DNA of 64,000 nucleotides from a candidate division TM6 bacterium GW2011_GWF2_32_72. GTDB lineage: Bacteria; Babelota; Babeliae; Babelales; GWF2-32-72. The notes below the pieces were generated by a model. It ran no database searches. It had not been told where the DNA came from and was given only the letters and a program-made list of their open reading frames with translations. The stretch spans positions 1 to 64,000 of the forward strand of contig LBON01000004.1 in NCBI GenBank assembly GCA_000989525.1. The letters are read 5' to 3'. This document shows positions 25,296-34,821 of the stretch, piece after piece. Position 1 is the first letter of the stretch. Each line of letters opens with the position of its first letter. A program made the translations under genes and the position numbers.

Positions 25296-26924
25296 CTAAG
25301 CCTTTATTTCTTTATCAAATTTTTCATTTAACAAAAGCTTAATATTTTTTGAAACTTGATATTTATTATCAACAGAAAGACGAGGTTCATCATCCAAAAC
25401 TTTGCTCATCGGAAATGCTACAAAAATCTTGTCTGATGTTTCCATTGTTAAATATTTTGAATTCTTTCCTGCAGCAATCGCATTTTCTAGTTCTTCCAAC
25501 GTTGTAACTTCTTTACCATTTATTTCTGCTAATATAGCACCCGGAGCAATAGTTCTAGAGCGTTGCGCTTGAGAATTCTGTAAAACATGTGTTACAACCA
25601 AAGCAGGCTTTAACTGATTTTTAAATTCAGCATATTTCACCAAACTATTAACGTTATTTATTAAAGCTCCAACAATATTCAAATTCAATGGCTGAATAAC
25701 CATACCAGCAATTACAGAATAATTTAATGACTCATATCCAGGGAATTTAGCCCTTACTGGAGTTTCTTCTGCCAAATCAAATTTTATATCAAGATTGACT
25801 CGTTGCCCCTTACGATACACAACAATTTTTAAAGCTTGCCCCAACTTCAATCGTGAAACATAATCCATTATAGAAATTTTATCTTCACACCAAGCAACAT
25901 TCATTTCACCGTATAAATCTAATTGGAGACCATCAATTTCATAAATCATATCGCCACATTTAATACCAGCTTTGTGCAATGGGCTTCCTTCAAAAATATC
26001 TACAACATAACATCCTCCTGGCTCCGGATTGCCTAGATATTCCGTTAAAGCTTCACTCCCATTATTAAATAAGACGCCAAGAAAAGGCTTTCTTAATAGC
26101 CTTGTTGTTCTAAGATCGTCCAACACTAATCTGAGTTCGTTAATTGGTATTATATATCCAACGTTTTGAGCACCACCACCAACAATTCCTGAAGATGCTA
26201 TGCCAACAACTTCCCCCGACAAATTCAAGACCGGACCACCAGAACTGCCTGGATTAATCGGAGCACTCATTTGTATCAAATAATGTCCATCTATGTGCTC
26301 TCTTCCACTAATCACACCGGAAGTACTTTTTAAACTTTGCTGACCCAATGGATACCCTACGGCCAAGACATCATCCGCCCTATGTACGGAATCAGAATTT
26401 CCAATATCCAAAAATGGAATTTGCCCCAATTCATTTAAAACGGTTTTTTTCCCATCTTCTTTTAATCTAAGCAAAGCCAAATCTCTTTCTGGGCTTACGC
26501 CAACAACTTCAACATCTATCATTGTTTTGCCAAGAGAAGGAATCTGAATCCAAATAGCCTTTGATTCATTTACTACATGCGCATTTGTAATAATGTCACC
26601 ATCGGCATTGATAAAAAAACCAGATCCAAACGCCATACCCTGATTTGGGGCCTTATATGGCTGTAAAATATCTATTTGAGCCACTTGAACAAACAATTGA
26701 ACAACTGAATCTTTGATTTTTGACTGAACAACAGCCCAAGATTTTGAGGAATCTGTTACAACTCGTTCTACTATTTTTTCCGCCGGCAATGCCTCATAGC
26801 GCTGCATTTGCACACAATTTAAATGCTCTTTTAACTGTGCCTGTTCTTTATAAAGTTTGTAACAAGAAAAGGACAAAACGCCCAATAAAATTGTATAAAA
26901 AAAACCTCGAATAACCTTTAACAT
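25296..26924 (-). CDS. HtrA/DegP-type serine protease with PDZ domains
   Basis: A 542-residue envelope protease. It has an N-terminal hydrophobic anchor (IRGFFYTILLGVLSFSCYKL), a short coiled segment, then a trypsin-like domain. The triad is His in ITNAHVV (about residue 113), Asp in ERDLALLRL (about 148) and Ser in NPGSSGGPVL (about 230). The first PDZ domain follows at about 275-370 (GSPLHKAGIKCGDMIYEIDG). A second PDZ-like domain near the end includes IAPGAILAEINGKEVTTLEEL. Such proteases degrade or refold damaged envelope proteins. ATG at 26924 follows AAGGAG. All catalytic residues are in place, so it should be active. Confidence 0.93.
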   Translation of the reverse strand: MLKVIRGFFYTILLGVLSFSCYKLYKEQAQLKEHLNCVQMQRYEALPAEKIVERVVTDSSKSWAVVQSKIKDSVVQLFVQVAQIDILQPYKAPNQGMAFGSGFFINADGDIITNAHVVNESKAIWIQIPSLGKTMIDVEVVGVSPERDLALLRLKEDGKKTVLNELGQIPFLDIGNSDSVHRADDVLAVGYPLGQQSLKSTSGVISGREHIDGHYLIQMSAPINPGSSGGPVLNLSGEVVGIASSGIVGGGAQNVGYIIPINELRLVLDDLRTTRLLRKPFLGVLFNNGSEALTEYLGNPEPGGCYVVDIFEGSPLHKAGIKCGDMIYEIDGLQLDLYGEMNVAWCEDKISIMDYVSRLKLGQALKIVVYRKGQRVNLDIKFDLAEETPVRAKFPGYESLNYSVIAGMVIQPLNLNIVGALINNVNSLVKYAEFKNQLKPALVVTHVLQNSQAQRSRTIAPGAILAEINGKEVTTLEELENAIAAGKNSKYLTMETSDKIFVAFPMSKVLDDEPRLSVDNKYQVSKNIKLLLNEKFDKEIKA

Positions 26925-27096
26925 CGTTCAACTCCTTACAAACAAAAAGTAATATTGAAAAGCTGAGAGTACCTAATTTAGTTATTTTTGCCAAGGAGAA
27001 GACTTGTTGAGCTTGACCTTACAAAAAAAGACCCTAAACTTTAACCGTTTATTTTGTTGTATAAAAATGCTAAACCCTTCAAATAAAGAATGTTTT

Positions 27097-27990
27097 ATGA
27101 AAAAACTATTACTACTACTTATCTTATTTCTTTCACCTAGAGTTTTTTGTCACACAACAGAAGAAAATGTTAAATTTGTTTTTAAACAATCACAGAAATA
27201 CCCCATTACTTCGGCCCTTTTTAATATGCGCATGAATGTCGTTGAAATTTTAAAATACAAAATAACAGATGAAGAAAATAAAGAAATTACCAAGATTGAA
27301 GAACAATATATCAAAACTATATTAGATTTTTTTGATAAAAACATTGCCAAAATCACTGTTATCTATAAAAAATATTTCACTGACTCAGAAATAGAAGAAC
27401 TCTTTCAATTTTACAATTCTGATTTAGGCCAAAAAACCATTACAGCCTATATAAATATTGACAAAAAGCTCAATCCCTTATTTCAATCTTTCACAAAGAT
27501 GCTTCAAGAAAATATTAAAGAAAGTCTCATCTCAAATGAAATCAAAAAAGAAAAATTAATTATTACCAAAAAGTTAACTACAACAGAAGAAAATATTCTA
27601 AAAATATTAGAACCTTTTATTTGTGAAGATTTTATAAAGACCTTACTTGCAACAACAATACAAAACATGCCCTTAAGTGAAGACATAAAAAAAGATATGC
27701 AAAAAGAACTTTCAAACAAAGCACCCGAATTCACAGAACAATTAAAAAACTTTTTAAAGGATAAAATTTCAGAGATCACAATTATTTACAAAGAAGAATA
27801 TACAGATTCAGAAATAGAAGAACTGACTAAATTAGATCAAACAAGCTTAAATAAAAAATCAATAAAAGATATGTCTTTATTCACATCCGACATATCTCAA
27901 ATAACCCAACCATACCTTCTACAGGAATTTACAAAATGCATAGTTGAAATAACAGAATTACTTCAAAAAAATAGACAAAATTATTATTGA
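27097..27990 (+). CDS. Exported protein with two DUF2059-like segments
   Basis: The open frame begins at a TTG at 27004, but the signal peptide starts at the ATG at 27097 (MKKLLLLLILFLSPRVFC), so I start there. The 297-residue product holds two related segments. One is KITVIYKKYFTDSEIEELFQ followed by FYNSDLGQK, the usual DUF2059 core. The second is EITIIYKEEYTDSEIEELTK, in which the FY...G part is degraded. DUF2059 proteins are periplasmic with unknown function. An internal duplication with decay of the second copy is the simplest reading. A strong terminator follows. Confidence 0.75.
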   Translation: MKKLLLLLILFLSPRVFCHTTEENVKFVFKQSQKYPITSALFNMRMNVVEILKYKITDEENKEITKIEEQYIKTILDFFDKNIAKITVIYKKYFTDSEIEELFQFYNSDLGQKTITAYINIDKKLNPLFQSFTKMLQENIKESLISNEIKKEKLIITKKLTTTEENILKILEPFICEDFIKTLLATTIQNMPLSEDIKKDMQKELSNKAPEFTEQLKNFLKDKISEITIIYKEEYTDSEIEELTKLDQTSLNKKSIKDMSLFTSDISQITQPYLLQEFTKCIVEITELLQKNRQNYY

Positions 27991-28008
27991 TTTCATTTAA
28001 TTTAAATC

Positions 28009-28044
28009 AAAAGAGGCCCCAGATAAAAAAGGCCTCTTTTTTTC
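28009..28044 (+). terminator. Rho-independent terminator after the DUF2059-like gene
   Basis: AAAGAGGCC and GGCCTCTTT form a nine-base stem around a twelve-base loop, followed by a run of T. Confidence 0.88.
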
Positions 28045-28146
28045 CTTTTTTTTACTTTTTAATCCAAGTTCTGACAAATTTGCAAAAAATGACCACAAAA
28101 GATATTCTTTATGTTTTATGTGAAATTAATTTAGGAGCCTATAAAA

Positions 28147-29466
28147 ATGGTACCAAAAGAAACAAAAGCTACTCTTGATAAACTAGTCGCCCTTTGCAAA
28201 CGCAAGGGTTTTATATTCCCTTCAGCAGAAATTTACGGTGGAGTTAATGGAATTTATGATACTGGCCCATTGGGTGTTCTTTTAAAGCGCAACATCAAAA
28301 CTTTTTGGCTAAATTCACTAAAAAACAAACTCGGCAAAGTTGTAGAAATCGATGGTGCATTAATTGGTCCCCGTGCAATGTGGGAAGCATCTGGGCATAT
28401 TGAAAACTTCCATGATCCAATGATTGACTGTTTGAATTGCAAAAAACGCTTTCGCGTTGATGATGACAACATAGATATAAATAAACCATGCCCAAGTTGC
28501 GGAAAAAAAGAATGGACTGAAATTCGCCAATTTAACATGATGTTTAAAACCAATCTTGGTGCAACCGCAGATCAAGCTACAGAAGCTTATTTACGACCAG
28601 AAACGGCTCAGGCTGTATTTGTTAATTTTAAAAATGTAATGTCAACTTCTCGTGTAAAAATCCCATTTGGTATTGCGCAAATCGGCAAATCATTCAGAAA
28701 TGAAATAACACCAAAACAATTTCTCTTTAGAATGCGTGAATTCGAACAAATGGAACTTGAATGGTTCTGCAAAGAAGAAGACGCAAGAAATCATTTTGAT
28801 TGTTGGATAAACAAACGAATGGATTTTTATAAAAGCCTCGGTCTTGACCAAAGTCGCATGCGCTTACGCCCTCATGAAGCAAATGAATTAGCACACTATT
28901 CAACCATTTGCACAGATGTTGAATATCACTTCCCATTTGGATGGAAAGAACTGGAAGGTATTGCACATAGAGGCTGCTTTGATTTAAGCCAACATATGAA
29001 ATATTCAAAGAAAGATCTTTCCGTTTACGACGAAGAAACAAAAGAATCTTTTATACCCAATGTTGTAGAAAGCTCTGTTGGTGTTGATAGACTTTTCCTT
29101 ACAATATTATTTGATTCTTATGATGAAGATGAAGCGGATGGGGAAATAAGGACAGTTCTTAGATTTAATCCAAAAATTGCCCCTATTAAAGCTGCCGTAT
29201 TACCTTTGAGTAAAAAACTTTCTCCTCAAGCAGAAAAATTATTTGAAGCTATTGAACAAGCCGGAATAGAAACAGATTTTGATGAATCTGGCTCAATCGG
29301 TAAACGCTATAGACGCCAAGATGAAATAGGAACTCCTTTTTGCATAACCTATGATTTTGAAAGTGACCAAGATAATTCAGTCACCATTCGGGACAGAGAC
29401 AGCATGAAACAGGAAAGAATTAGCATCGACAAAGTTATTCCATACTTACAAAACATACTTAAATAA
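28147..29466 (+). CDS. glyQS: Glycyl-tRNA synthetase, alpha2 (class IIa) type
   Basis: Charges tRNA-Gly with glycine. The 439-residue protein is the homodimeric form, not the alpha2beta2 form. It opens with LVALCKRKGFIFPSAEIYGG and YDTGPLGVLLKRN. A zinc-ribbon-like insert has two CxxC pairs (CLNCKKRF and CPSCGKK). Motif 2 lies in the QIGKSFRNEITP stretch and motif 3 near SSVGVDRLFLTIL. The C-terminal anticodon-binding domain runs from about residue 350 (APIKAAVLPLSKK). TTAGGAG lies ten bases before the ATG. It starts a plus-strand run with the DedA-like gene and the ktr genes. Confidence 0.96.
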   Translation: MVPKETKATLDKLVALCKRKGFIFPSAEIYGGVNGIYDTGPLGVLLKRNIKTFWLNSLKNKLGKVVEIDGALIGPRAMWEASGHIENFHDPMIDCLNCKKRFRVDDDNIDINKPCPSCGKKEWTEIRQFNMMFKTNLGATADQATEAYLRPETAQAVFVNFKNVMSTSRVKIPFGIAQIGKSFRNEITPKQFLFRMREFEQMELEWFCKEEDARNHFDCWINKRMDFYKSLGLDQSRMRLRPHEANELAHYSTICTDVEYHFPFGWKELEGIAHRGCFDLSQHMKYSKKDLSVYDEETKESFIPNVVESSVGVDRLFLTILFDSYDEDEADGEIRTVLRFNPKIAPIKAAVLPLSKKLSPQAEKLFEAIEQAGIETDFDESGSIGKRYRRQDEIGTPFCITYDFESDQDNSVTIRDRDSMKQERISIDKVIPYLQNILK

Positions 29467-29468
29467 AA

Positions 29469-30044
29469 ATGCTTTTTTTAAAAAAACTTTATAAATGGGT
29501 GGGTTCACAAGTTCATACAAAATTTGCGAACCCCATTCTTGCTTTTCTCTTTTTTATAGAAGCTATTTTTTTTGTTCCTGTAGACCCAATTTTAGTTTTA
29601 TTTTGTATAGAAAAAAGAAACAAAGCATTTCACTATGCGGCAATAGCAACCCTTTTTTCAGTACTCGGTGGCATTTGTGGCTATTTTATTGGCTTTGCCG
29701 TTTGGGAAACAATTGGGCAGAAACTAATAAACTTATTCGTTTCTGAATCAACCTTCTTAAATATTCAAGATAAATATCACCAATATGAATCTTGGGCCGT
29801 ATTAATAGCCGGGTTTACTCCAATTCCATATAAAGCTGTAACTTTAACCGCTGGTTTTTTCAAACTTCCATTGCTTCCATTTATTTGGTTTTCTGCGATT
29901 GCAAGAGGTGCTAGATTCTTTTTAATAGCTAGTGTTATAAAAATTTGGGGAGGTCAAATTCAACATTTTATTGACCGCTATTTTAATCTACTAGTAGCCT
30001 TATTCCTATTGATGATTATAGCTTTCACACTAGTGCTCAAGTAA
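29469..30044 (+). CDS. DedA/SNARE-associated-like membrane protein (YqaA type)
   Basis: A 191-residue membrane protein with about four or five hydrophobic helices. The pattern FFIEAIFFVPVDPILV, GGICGYFIGFAVWE and AGFTPIPYKAVTLTAG is typical of the YqaA branch of the DedA family, which keep membrane potential and lipid carriers in order. The G-[FY]-TP-P-K sequence is the conserved re-entrant loop. The ATG lies two bases after the glyQS stop with no clear ribosome site, so translation is likely coupled. Confidence 0.85.
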   Translation: MLFLKKLYKWVGSQVHTKFANPILAFLFFIEAIFFVPVDPILVLFCIEKRNKAFHYAAIATLFSVLGGICGYFIGFAVWETIGQKLINLFVSESTFLNIQDKYHQYESWAVLIAGFTPIPYKAVTLTAGFFKLPLLPFIWFSAIARGARFFLIASVIKIWGGQIQHFIDRYFNLLVALFLLMIIAFTLVLK

Positions 30045-30068
30045 TGTTTTAATCTAAACATAAGGAAA

Positions 30069-31433
30069 ATGATGAATTCTGAATCTCAACTAAAAAGAAA
30101 ACGAGGTTTTCTTTCAAAGTTTGCTCCAGGTCAAATAATTTTACTTTCTATTTTTATAATAATTCTAATCGGTGCAATTATACTTGCCCTTCCAATTTCC
30201 CAAAAAGAACCTATCTCACTTTTGAACATATATTTTGTGGCAACATCTGTAACGTGTGTCACAAGCCTTTCACCCGTTCCTTTGACACAATTTAGTGATT
30301 TTGGACAACTCATTATTTTAATCATGATGCAAATTGGTGGCCTTGGATTAATAACATTGACTCTATTTACTATGTATTTACTCATGGACCTAGGATTGCG
30401 AACTCAATTGATTGCAGGCAAATTGTTAGAAATGGAGTCTTGGCCTAAAGTCAGAGAACTTTTATTTTTTATTATTGGTTTAACATTCACATGCGAAGCC
30501 ATTGGAGCCTTTTTTATTTTTCCAACAATTGCCAATAAATTTACATTAGGGCGAGCGATTTTTCTTTCAATATTTCATTCAGTATCATCTTTTTGTAACG
30601 CCGGTTTTTGTTTGTTTCCAGATGGCATACCCGCATTTAATGAAAATATCCCTTTTTTATTAATAACATCATTACTTATGTTCATGGGTAGCTTAGGATT
30701 TATTACTTGGCATGAAATTAGCAAATTTTTACGTGAATTCAGAACAAAAAAACATTTTTCGTGGTCTTTGCACACACGATTAATTGCAACAACCACAATC
30801 GCTCTTTTAATATTTTCAACATGTTTTTTTTGGATGCTAGAAAGAGATAATTCATTAATAACACTTTCACCATTCAAACAATTTTTAAATTCTTTATTTA
30901 ATGCGATCGCAAACAGAAATACAGGTTTTTTGAGTGTAGACATTATAGGCCTTCATACAGCCACATTATTTATGATTATGATAATGGCGTTTATAGGAGC
31001 CGCACCTGGTTCAACAGGCAGTGGTATCAAGATTGCAACCTTTGCCATTTTAATAGCAACACTTAGAGCGACAATTCTTGATAAAAAACACATAACCATA
31101 AAAGGCCGAACAATAGCAGACGATCAAATATATAAAGCGTTGTCTATTATTGGACTGAGTTTAATCTGGATAACAATAATGACATTTCTGCTTTTGATAA
31201 CAGAAAGTACATTTAACTTTTTAGACGTCGTATTCGAAGTCTTTTCAGCATTTGCAACACTTGGCCTTTCCACTGGCGTTACTCCTTTTCTTTCCACAAC
31301 AGGTAAAATGCTAATTATGTTAACAATGATAGCGGGCCGAGTTGGATCGCTCACAATAATACTTGCACTTAAACAAAGAAGTGGAACTCAATTTGAATTT
31401 GAGTATCCAGAAGAACGAATAGCAATAAACTAA
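30069..31433 (+). CDS. ktrB: Potassium uptake permease, TrkH/KtrB family
   Basis: The 454-residue membrane protein belongs to the superfamily of K+ transporters with four pore repeats. The first pore loop is seen at ATSVTCVTSLSP, the second at HSVSSFCNAGFC, a third around FNAIANRNTGFLSV and the fourth at FSAFATLGLSTG. Each carries the conserved pore glycine or its Ser variant. The conserved GAAPGSTGSGIK segment between helices is also present. KtrB works with a cytosolic NAD/ATP-binding regulator, which is the next gene. Length is that of KtrB rather than of the longer TrkH; the distinction is soft. Confidence 0.93.
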   Translation: MMNSESQLKRKRGFLSKFAPGQIILLSIFIIILIGAIILALPISQKEPISLLNIYFVATSVTCVTSLSPVPLTQFSDFGQLIILIMMQIGGLGLITLTLFTMYLLMDLGLRTQLIAGKLLEMESWPKVRELLFFIIGLTFTCEAIGAFFIFPTIANKFTLGRAIFLSIFHSVSSFCNAGFCLFPDGIPAFNENIPFLLITSLLMFMGSLGFITWHEISKFLREFRTKKHFSWSLHTRLIATTTIALLIFSTCFFWMLERDNSLITLSPFKQFLNSLFNAIANRNTGFLSVDIIGLHTATLFMIMIMAFIGAAPGSTGSGIKIATFAILIATLRATILDKKHITIKGRTIADDQIYKALSIIGLSLIWITIMTFLLLITESTFNFLDVVFEVFSAFATLGLSTGVTPFLSTTGKMLIMLTMIAGRVGSLTIILALKQRSGTQFEFEYPEERIAIN

Positions 31434-31450
31434 CTTATTGAAAGGTAATT

Positions 31451-32092
31451 ATGTTAAAAGTTGGAGTTTTAGGATTAGGCAGATTTGGCAGAGCGATCGC
31501 CACAAGATTAACAGAAAACGGAGCTGAAGTTCTAGCTGTTGATCCGGATGAAGAAGCTGTTCAATCAATTCGTGATTTTGTAACAGAAGCTGTTTGTATG
31601 AATATCACGAACAAAGAAGCCTTAGAAGAAATCGGCATGAAAGAAATGGATATAGTTATTGTAGCCATAGGTTCTAATTTAGAAAAATCTGTCTTACTCA
31701 CTGCACTTTTAAAAACAATAGGGGTTAAAAACATAATCGCAAAATGCAAGGATTCTATCCATAAAGAAATTCTAAATCTCATGGGAGTCAGCAGAGTTGT
31801 TCAACCTGAACAAGAAATCGGTATTAAACTTGCGGATAAAATCACATCACCATTTAAAGATGTAGTAAAAATATCAGAAAATTTTATGGTAAGCCAAATC
31901 AAAGCTCCAAAGAAATTTATCGGCAAAGCTATATCAGAATTACATTTATTTGAAAATTATTCCGCCATATGCATAGGTCTCAAAAAAGAAAATGAAATTA
32001 TTCCAATAGACCCAAATTATATTATTCAAAAAGATGACAATCTCTCATTTGCAGGAAGCAAAAAAAGCTTAGAAGAAATAGCCGATTTATAA
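31451..32092 (+). CDS. ktrA: Potassium uptake regulatory subunit, TrkA/KtrA family
   Basis: A 213-residue cytosolic protein with an N-terminal RCK domain (VGVLGLGRFGRAIATRL, the GxGxxG nucleotide site, then VLAVDPDEEAVQ) and a C-terminal RCK-C domain. It forms the ring that gates the KtrB channel in response to nucleotides. One RCK unit, as in KtrA, rather than the duplicated form of TrkA in enteric bacteria. AAAGG precedes the ATG and the gene lies 17 bp after ktrB, so they form an operon, closed by the terminator at 32118. Confidence 0.94.
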   Translation: MLKVGVLGLGRFGRAIATRLTENGAEVLAVDPDEEAVQSIRDFVTEAVCMNITNKEALEEIGMKEMDIVIVAIGSNLEKSVLLTALLKTIGVKNIIAKCKDSIHKEILNLMGVSRVVQPEQEIGIKLADKITSPFKDVVKISENFMVSQIKAPKKFIGKAISELHLFENYSAICIGLKKENEIIPIDPNYIIQKDDNLSFAGSKKSLEEIADL

Positions 32093-32117
32093 AAAATTAT
32101 AAATTCCAGACAAACTT

Positions 32118-32145
32118 AAAAGCCGAGCAAGTCTCGGCTTTTTTT
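32118..32145 (+). terminator. Rho-independent terminator after ktrA
   Basis: AAAGCCGAG and CTCGGCTTT form a nine-base perfect stem with a short loop, followed by TTTT. Confidence 0.92.
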
Positions 32146-32249
32146 ACGAACTTATACGTTTTTTTAAAGGGACGAGTCCTTTTTTGATATTGAAAATCGG
32201 TGTCTTTGAATTTTTATATAACCTTCACATCAAAATTAATTTTTAATAC

Positions 32250-32283
32250 AAAAAAAAGACCCTCAACCCGAGAGTCTTTTTTT
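32250..32283 (-). terminator. Rho-independent terminator after rplU
   Basis: On the minus strand GACTCTC pairs with GAGGGTC (one G-U pair), flanked by A-run and an eight-base T-run. Confidence 0.85.
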
Positions 32284-32305
32284 ATTTTCACAAATCTGAA
32301 ACTAA

Positions 32306-32650
32306 TTAAAGAGCTTCGATTCTGATAACTGTTGCTGGTTGACGATGGCCCTTTTTAACTCTACATTTTTTACGTCTTTTAAACTTAAAAACTATAACTT
32401 TAGGACCTTTAATTTGACTTACAATGGAAGCTTTAACAGAGGATGCCAAAAGCGGTTGACCAATTTCAACCTTTTCGCCATCTCTTTTAAAGAGAACTTC
32501 TTTGAATTCAATTTTATCACCAGGAACACCATCAATTTTTTCGACAGCTATTGTTTTGCCTTCAATTGCCTGATATTGCTTTCCACCTGTTTGGATGATA
32601 GCATACTTTCCAAAAATTCCATCTACCAAGTTATTTTGACTTTGTGCCAT
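32306..32650 (-). CDS. rplU: 50S ribosomal protein L21
   Basis: A component of the large ribosomal subunit that binds 23S rRNA. The protein has the signature GKYAIIQTGGKQYQAIEG and the C-terminal KFKRRKKCRVKKGHRQ. It carries about 14 extra residues at the N-terminus (MAQSQNNLVDGIFG) compared with the usual start near YAIIQTGG. The ribosome site AGGAAG before the ATG at 32650 supports the extended start. L21 is commonly followed by rpmA (L27), but here a terminator follows at once and the next gene is on the other strand, so the pair has been split. Confidence 0.96.
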   Translation of the reverse strand: MAQSQNNLVDGIFGKYAIIQTGGKQYQAIEGKTIAVEKIDGVPGDKIEFKEVLFKRDGEKVEIGQPLLASSVKASIVSQIKGPKVIVFKFKRRKKCRVKKGHRQPATVIRIEAL

Positions 32651-32842
32651 TAGAACTTCCTATCGGTTGTTTAATTTACAGTTTAAACCTAATCTAGAGC
32701 TTTTATTGTATCAAAAGGATTTTTTCTGTCTAGAATTAGTCGACATCTTTATATTAAAAAGCCTAAAGTCCTGAATTACAAGCCCAATCAAGACACCAAA
32801 ATTACAAATAGGCAAATAAAAACAACCCTACAACCAACCCCT

Positions 32843-32870
32843 AAGACATTTTTCAACCCTCTGTTATAAT
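32843..32870 (+). promoter_or_regulatory. Likely sigma-70 promoter for the gene at 32912
   Basis: AAGACA, a 16-base spacer and a perfect TATAAT at 32865-32870 lie 41 bp before the ATG. The -35 box matches the consensus at four of six positions. Confidence 0.55.
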
Positions 32871-32911
32871 ATCTATACATTATGTCCCCAATTTCTTAAA
32901 AGGAATTAATT

Positions 32912-34696
32912 ATGTTTAAAATAAAAAATAGATTAATACTAAGTATAATCACAGCTGCAATAACGTTAAGCTCCGTACAAATAAAATCTAAAACACCCTG
33001 CCAAGCACCTATTGCCATGCAACCAAAAGTTACAATTTCAGCAGCCCCATCAACAACAGATAGAATTCAAAAATCACTGACCACCATTACTTCAAAGCTA
33101 TTTAAAACAGAGCCACAAACCCAAGAAAAAACATTAATAAACTCTATTAATTCGCTTAAAAACAAAATTTCTCAAAAAAATATAGTTGAATGCATAACCA
33201 GTTATAAAAGGTTGCCTAAATCGGCTGAAAGCCCCACGTTAAATAATGCTAGAATACTTTTTGGAAAAAAAGTTCTTAAAAAGACTCTCCATAAACTAAG
33301 TCAACAAGCTTATCAATTGGAAGAATTTGCAACCTATAAAAAAAGTAAAAAAGAAATTGAAAAAGGCAATGAAATTGCAAAAATTCAAGAAAAATTATTT
33401 TCATCTATAGCGGCTATTCAACACGACCTAGAAAATCTAAACATGAATTCTATACAAGAAAAAATTGATGTCGCAAATAAAACTGTAACCGAATTTGCAA
33501 AATACGAGTCACTAAAAAAACCTTGTCATGTCGTTAGAAATAAAAACAAATACATTGCGGCGACTGGTATAACTACTTTAGGAGCTGGAGCACTGTATTT
33601 TAATCATCCAGTTTTTTTATCACAAATAATCACCAAATCTGGAAAATTTCTTTGCGGCAAAGATATCGATATACCCTTTATAAACCGAATTAACCCAGAT
33701 TTAAAAACAGAAATTAGCGATCCTTTAAAAGGATATATTAGAAAAACTCGATCCTTTATGGAAAACAACGAAAATAATGAAACGAACCCAGAAGAACGAA
33801 CTTTTTTAAAAATCATCCAAGAAATAAATGAAAACATTAGAAAAATGCTCCAATCAGAGGGGCCTGAATCAAATTTAGAATCAGGAATTTTACCTCATAT
33901 TTTTGAAACTCAAGAAATATTTAAAGAAGCTGAGGAAAAGTTAAGAACTGAATTAGCATACAGCGTATATGAAGATGCCAGGGACATAACAAAAGAAGAA
34001 AGGCAAAAGCGAATTGAAGATCTAACGGATGAATTCGCTCAAGCCTGGATTCCTGCAAAAAACACAATTAAAAAAATACTTAATTTTTATAAAATCCGAA
34101 CAGAAGAAGAATTAAGAAATATAGATAAAAACCTTGTAAATCGTTTAGAAGCTGGAAAAAAAGCATCCGAGCTTTCAGATGAATTATTAACCAAATTCGA
34201 TGAAATAAAAAACGCTAAAAAAGAAAAGGCAAAAGAGTTTTTATCTAAAAAACTTGATACCGCTGAAACATTTGCTGACAAAATAAAAGTTTTTAATGAT
34301 CGAAAAGATGTCAAAATCACCCAATTAAAAACAGATGCAAATTTCTATGGAAGAAGAGCTGCTTGGACCTTAGGCGTATCTGCAATAGCAATTACATCAT
34401 ATATAGCCTACAAAAAATGGTCTAATCACACCGATAAACAAAATAAAATTAAAGCCAGACGATTACTTCTTCAAATAGAAAAAACACTTAATACACCAAC
34501 GATTGACAAAACTTGTGAAGGAAAAATAATTGCTTGGGCTTATAAATTAAAATCTATGGCTCACATTTTGAATTCCGAAGAACGTATCGAATGGTATTCG
34601 AATATGAATAGTCTTATTAATAACAAATTAAATACAACTCAAAAACAAAACATTATTAACCAATTATTCAGAACCCACAAAATATTGGCTCTATAA
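32912..34696 (+). CDS. Large exported helical protein, unknown function
   Basis: A 594-residue protein with a signal peptide (RLILSIITAAITLSSVQIKS). The rest is mostly helical and charged, with hydrophobic stretches at about residues 215-231 (YIAATGITTLGAGALYF) and 484-499 (AAWTLGVSAIAITSYIAY) that may span a membrane. In between lie acidic, Asn/Glu-rich linkers (ENNENNETNPEE). No enzymatic motif is found. AAAGGA lies before the ATG. It follows a good promoter and ends at a strong terminator, so it is a single-gene transcript. Confidence 0.65.
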   Translation: MFKIKNRLILSIITAAITLSSVQIKSKTPCQAPIAMQPKVTISAAPSTTDRIQKSLTTITSKLFKTEPQTQEKTLINSINSLKNKISQKNIVECITSYKRLPKSAESPTLNNARILFGKKVLKKTLHKLSQQAYQLEEFATYKKSKKEIEKGNEIAKIQEKLFSSIAAIQHDLENLNMNSIQEKIDVANKTVTEFAKYESLKKPCHVVRNKNKYIAATGITTLGAGALYFNHPVFLSQIITKSGKFLCGKDIDIPFINRINPDLKTEISDPLKGYIRKTRSFMENNENNETNPEERTFLKIIQEINENIRKMLQSEGPESNLESGILPHIFETQEIFKEAEEKLRTELAYSVYEDARDITKEERQKRIEDLTDEFAQAWIPAKNTIKKILNFYKIRTEEELRNIDKNLVNRLEAGKKASELSDELLTKFDEIKNAKKEKAKEFLSKKLDTAETFADKIKVFNDRKDVKITQLKTDANFYGRRAAWTLGVSAIAITSYIAYKKWSNHTDKQNKIKARRLLLQIEKTLNTPTIDKTCEGKIIAWAYKLKSMAHILNSEERIEWYSNMNSLINNKLNTTQKQNIINQLFRTHKILAL

Positions 34697-34720
34697 TTTA
34701 AACCCAATATTACAAAATAA

Positions 34721-34757
34721 AAAAAAGCCCGCATAAAATAACGCGGGCCTTTTTTAT
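34721..34757 (+). terminator. Rho-independent terminator
   Basis: AAGCCCGC and GCGGGC (with one unpaired C) form a GC-rich stem with a ten-base loop, flanked by A-run and TTTTTT. Confidence 0.88.
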
Positions 34758-34821
34758 TGCAAAATTTAAAATGTTTACAGTAATCTTTATTTATTATTAA
34801 CCCCTAAAAAAGGAAGAAACA

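Noticed and set aside
28727-29041. Minus-strand open frames within glyQS
   Set aside because: The glyQS frame is unambiguous, and the antisense frames have no ribosome site or family resemblance.
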